Below are positions 62,136 to 64,000 of a DNA stretch of 64,000 nucleotides, one piece after another; the first letter of the stretch is position 1, and each line of letters opens with the position of its first letter. This stretch comes from Erinaceus europaeus (Eukaryota; Chordata; Mammalia; Eulipotyphla; Erinaceidae), in contig NC_080171.1 of NCBI RefSeq assembly GCF_950295315.1, forward strand, positions 92,241,516 to 92,305,515. The letters run 5' to 3'. Both the position numbers and the translations under genes were made by a program. Below the pieces are notes generated by a model, which saw nothing but the letters and a program-made list of their open reading frames with translations, searched no databases and was not told where the DNA came from.

Positions 62136-62374
62136 TGGCTCTAATTAGTATGTTCACTCAGAGGGACTTATTTTATTTTTTGCATTGTTTCCTCATTGCA
62201 TTAGTGTCAGGTACTTTGTTTTAGACTCTAAAATGTGAACATTTTAGTTAGGGGAAAGAATGAAGAATGGGGTTTCTTATTTATTTTCTATAACTGCAGA
62301 TAGATTTTATTCATTTTTTACTATAGAACCAGTTACATTTCTAAATAGCACACAATTTAAAAGTTGATATTTGA

Positions 62375-62665
62375 GTAGCTGTGAAGGTGTTACAACGGTT
62401 AGAGTACTGGACTTGCAAGCATGAAGTCACCAGTTTGATCCCCAGCAGCATATATGCCAGAGTGATGCTCTGGTTCTGTTTTTCTCTCTCATGTTAATAA
62501 GTACATTTAAAAATGAAGTTTGAGAGGTTAGATAAAACTAGTTATGGGGGTTTTGTTATGCAAAGAGACTCTCTTGCCTGAGGCTCCAAAGCCCAGGTTC
62601 AATCCCCTGCACCACCTTAAGTCAAAGCTGATCAGTGCTCTGGTAAAGAAAAAAAAATATGGTGG
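62375..62665 (+). repeat. Two short SINEs in tandem order
   Basis: 62,375-62,510: 'GAAGGTGTTACAACGGTTAG' to 'AGTGATGCTCTGGTTCTGTT'. 62,535-62,660: 'GTTATGCAAAGAGACTCTCT', 'CTGAGGCTCCAAAGCCCAGG', 'GATCAGTGCTCTGGTAAAGA'. Confidence 0.82.
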
Positions 62666-64000
62666 AAAACATTGCATTGCAACAGTATGTCTTGCTTTGT
62701 GCTGGGGTTTCTACATATACAAGTGAGGTTCTTTGTCATAGCATTCACATGAGATTGGTTTTTCCCCTCAAATTTACAAATGATGAAAATGTGATTTAGG
62801 AAAACTAAATGATTTTTCCAAGCACCCTTTTAGAAACAGGTAGAGACTATGACATTTTCTATAAAAGAGAGAAATTGCTATAAAGTGACTTCAAAACTAT
62901 CTTAGAGGTAATAAACATTTATCTAGGTCTCAAAAGAAAAACTATTTAAAAGCTAAGATTACGTTTTGGTTATAAAAATGTACATAGCTAGACGCTCAAA
63001 CGTCAGAATAAAGAACATCTGTATTTCTCCTCTCCATGGGAAAAATACACAATTGTCTCTTTTTGCCAGGGCAAAAGGTAATTATTTTCCGGAGGGAATT
63101 AGCCCCTAGTAATTGATCTGTTGCAAAGGTGGTGTGTGATTGGCGCCCGGGAGCTTCCTGTGTTGTGATTTAAAGCTCGGAGGGTGGGGCATGCTTGCAG
63201 AGGCTGCTTTATGATTGGATGAGTTGAGCTGCCTCTCACTCTGCCAGGAATGCGGTTTGAAGTGTTGGGGAGTTGCTGAAACTCAGAATTGCTTACAAAA
63301 ATGTGGCTGTCAGAGAGGCAAGTGCACATGGATTTGAAGACAGCGTTAGAAAGTGTTCCTCCCACAATTTCTCTTCTCTCAACGGCTCAGTTTTAACAGG
63401 ATGTACTCTAAGTTAAGGTATGACCATTTTCTCTCAGTACAAAAGACTTAAAAGGAGGAGGAGTCAGAGATGTTAAGTTCCTGTTTTTACAATAACTCTT
63501 TTGTGAGTTCCACAATCCACTTTGCTTCATGTGTTTACTGATTTGAATTAGGTTTTGTTTTCTTTGTTGAGTTTTGTTTGTTATCCTGGGGATAGAGATT
63601 TCAGTGAATTTTTTATTGTGATTTTTTAAAGATTTATTGTTATATGTGACCTCAGGAAATTAGTATTTTATTATTCTTGAAACCATAACTACCCTACATT
63701 TACATAGAATTTAAGCTGTTAGGGGAAGTTAGCATTTCAGAAAATATTCAGATGGGTATTTTGGTAATGTAGACTGAAGGATTTTGAAAATCCCATCAAC
63801 TTTTCTAGTAGTAAATAACCTTCCAATCAAGTTGCCACTCGTTTTGTTCTTCAGAAATGAAGAGGCTTTTCATTTTTCTTTTGGAAGCAGCAGACATCTA
63901 AAACTGAGAGATGTTATTTTATAATCCAGATGGGATTTTAAACTTGAGAACCTTGGAACTCTACTATCTATATTTTGCTTTTCTCCTGATAACTTTCTTT
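62666..64000. other. Repeat-poor end of the window
   Basis: No SINE or L1 is recognised over 1.3 kb, the longest such stretch in this intron. It contains the possible internal promoter at 63,060-63,420. No further CNTRL coding exon is recognised before 64,000. Confidence 0.6.
63060..63420 (+). promoter_or_regulatory. CNTRL: Possible internal CNTRL promoter and alternative first exon
   Basis: This is a repeat-free stretch, locally GC-richer than its surroundings, in the intron after exon 11. It has two inverted CCAAT boxes (ATTGG at 63,139-63,143 and 63,214-63,218), 75 bp apart, the layout used by NF-Y-dependent promoters. A donor-like AAG/GTATGA follows 63,417. The ATG at 63,401 opens a frame that would not stay in phase with a phase-0 downstream exon, so an alternative exon here would most likely be noncoding. 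This is inference only; an ordinary enhancer is possible. Confidence 0.4.

Noticed and set aside
63401..63417. Alternative CNTRL start codon giving MYSKL...
   Set aside because: Two bases remain at the donor, whereas the next CNTRL exon is expected in phase 0, so the frame would be lost. Kept only as a possible noncoding exon.
1..64000. An undescribed multi-gene system such as a defence or biosynthesis locus
   Set aside because: All convincing genes are exons of C5 and CNTRL in the conserved mammalian order. Everything else is repeats or unclassified noncoding DNA.

Overview
This is a stretch of mammalian nuclear DNA, not a microbial one. It has spliced genes with GT-AG introns, one CpG-island promoter, LINE-1 and LINE-2 fragments, MIR fragments, solo LTRs, and about 70 copies of tRNA-derived SINEs. 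The dominant SINEs carry a B-box-like 'GGTTCRAGCCC', a conserved 'CCCCACCTGCAGGGGA' core and a pyrimidine-rich 3' half ending in ATAAATAAA. From memory these match the ERI-type SINEs of hedgehogs, so the best guess is Erinaceidae, probably Erinaceus. The species call is inference; the gene calls come from reading the translated exons.

Left part, minus strand (1-11,400): the 5' end of complement component C5. Four coding exons are visible: exon 1 at 11,225-11,289 (signal peptide), exon 2 at 6,425-6,617, exon 3 at 2,467-2,629 and exon 4 at 58-128. They join in frame into 164 codons covering the signal peptide, the MG1 domain and the start of MG2. The rest of C5 lies beyond the left edge. A TATA-like box and a near-perfect HNF1 site lie just upstream of exon 1, which fits a liver-expressed gene.

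Middle part (11,400-29,150): intergenic DNA, mostly transposable elements. It contains a 3'-truncated 7SK pseudogene with target-site duplications, two ERV-type solo LTRs, a 2.6-kb 5'-truncated L1 nested inside a SINE, older L1 ORF2 remnants and many SINEs.

Right part, plus strand (29,150-64,000): the 5' portion of CNTRL (centriolin/CEP110). A CpG island with Sp1-like, E-box and YY1 motifs holds the noncoding first exon. Ten coding exons (34,182-59,750) join into an uninterrupted 554-codon frame: N-terminal Ser-rich region, leucine-rich repeats, LRR cap, then coiled coil. The human protein is about 2,325 residues, so roughly the first quarter is here. After the last visible exon, a repeat-poor segment at 63,060-63,420 with two inverted CCAAT boxes and a splice-donor-like site looks like a possible internal promoter of CNTRL.

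The C5-CNTRL head-to-head order (C5 minus, CNTRL plus) is the same as on human chromosome 9q33. I found no evidence of an undescribed multi-gene system. The items most worth checking are the tailless 7SK retrocopy, the possible internal CNTRL promoter, the HNF1 site of C5, the nested insertions with intact target-site duplications, and a near-identical 168-bp tandem duplication.
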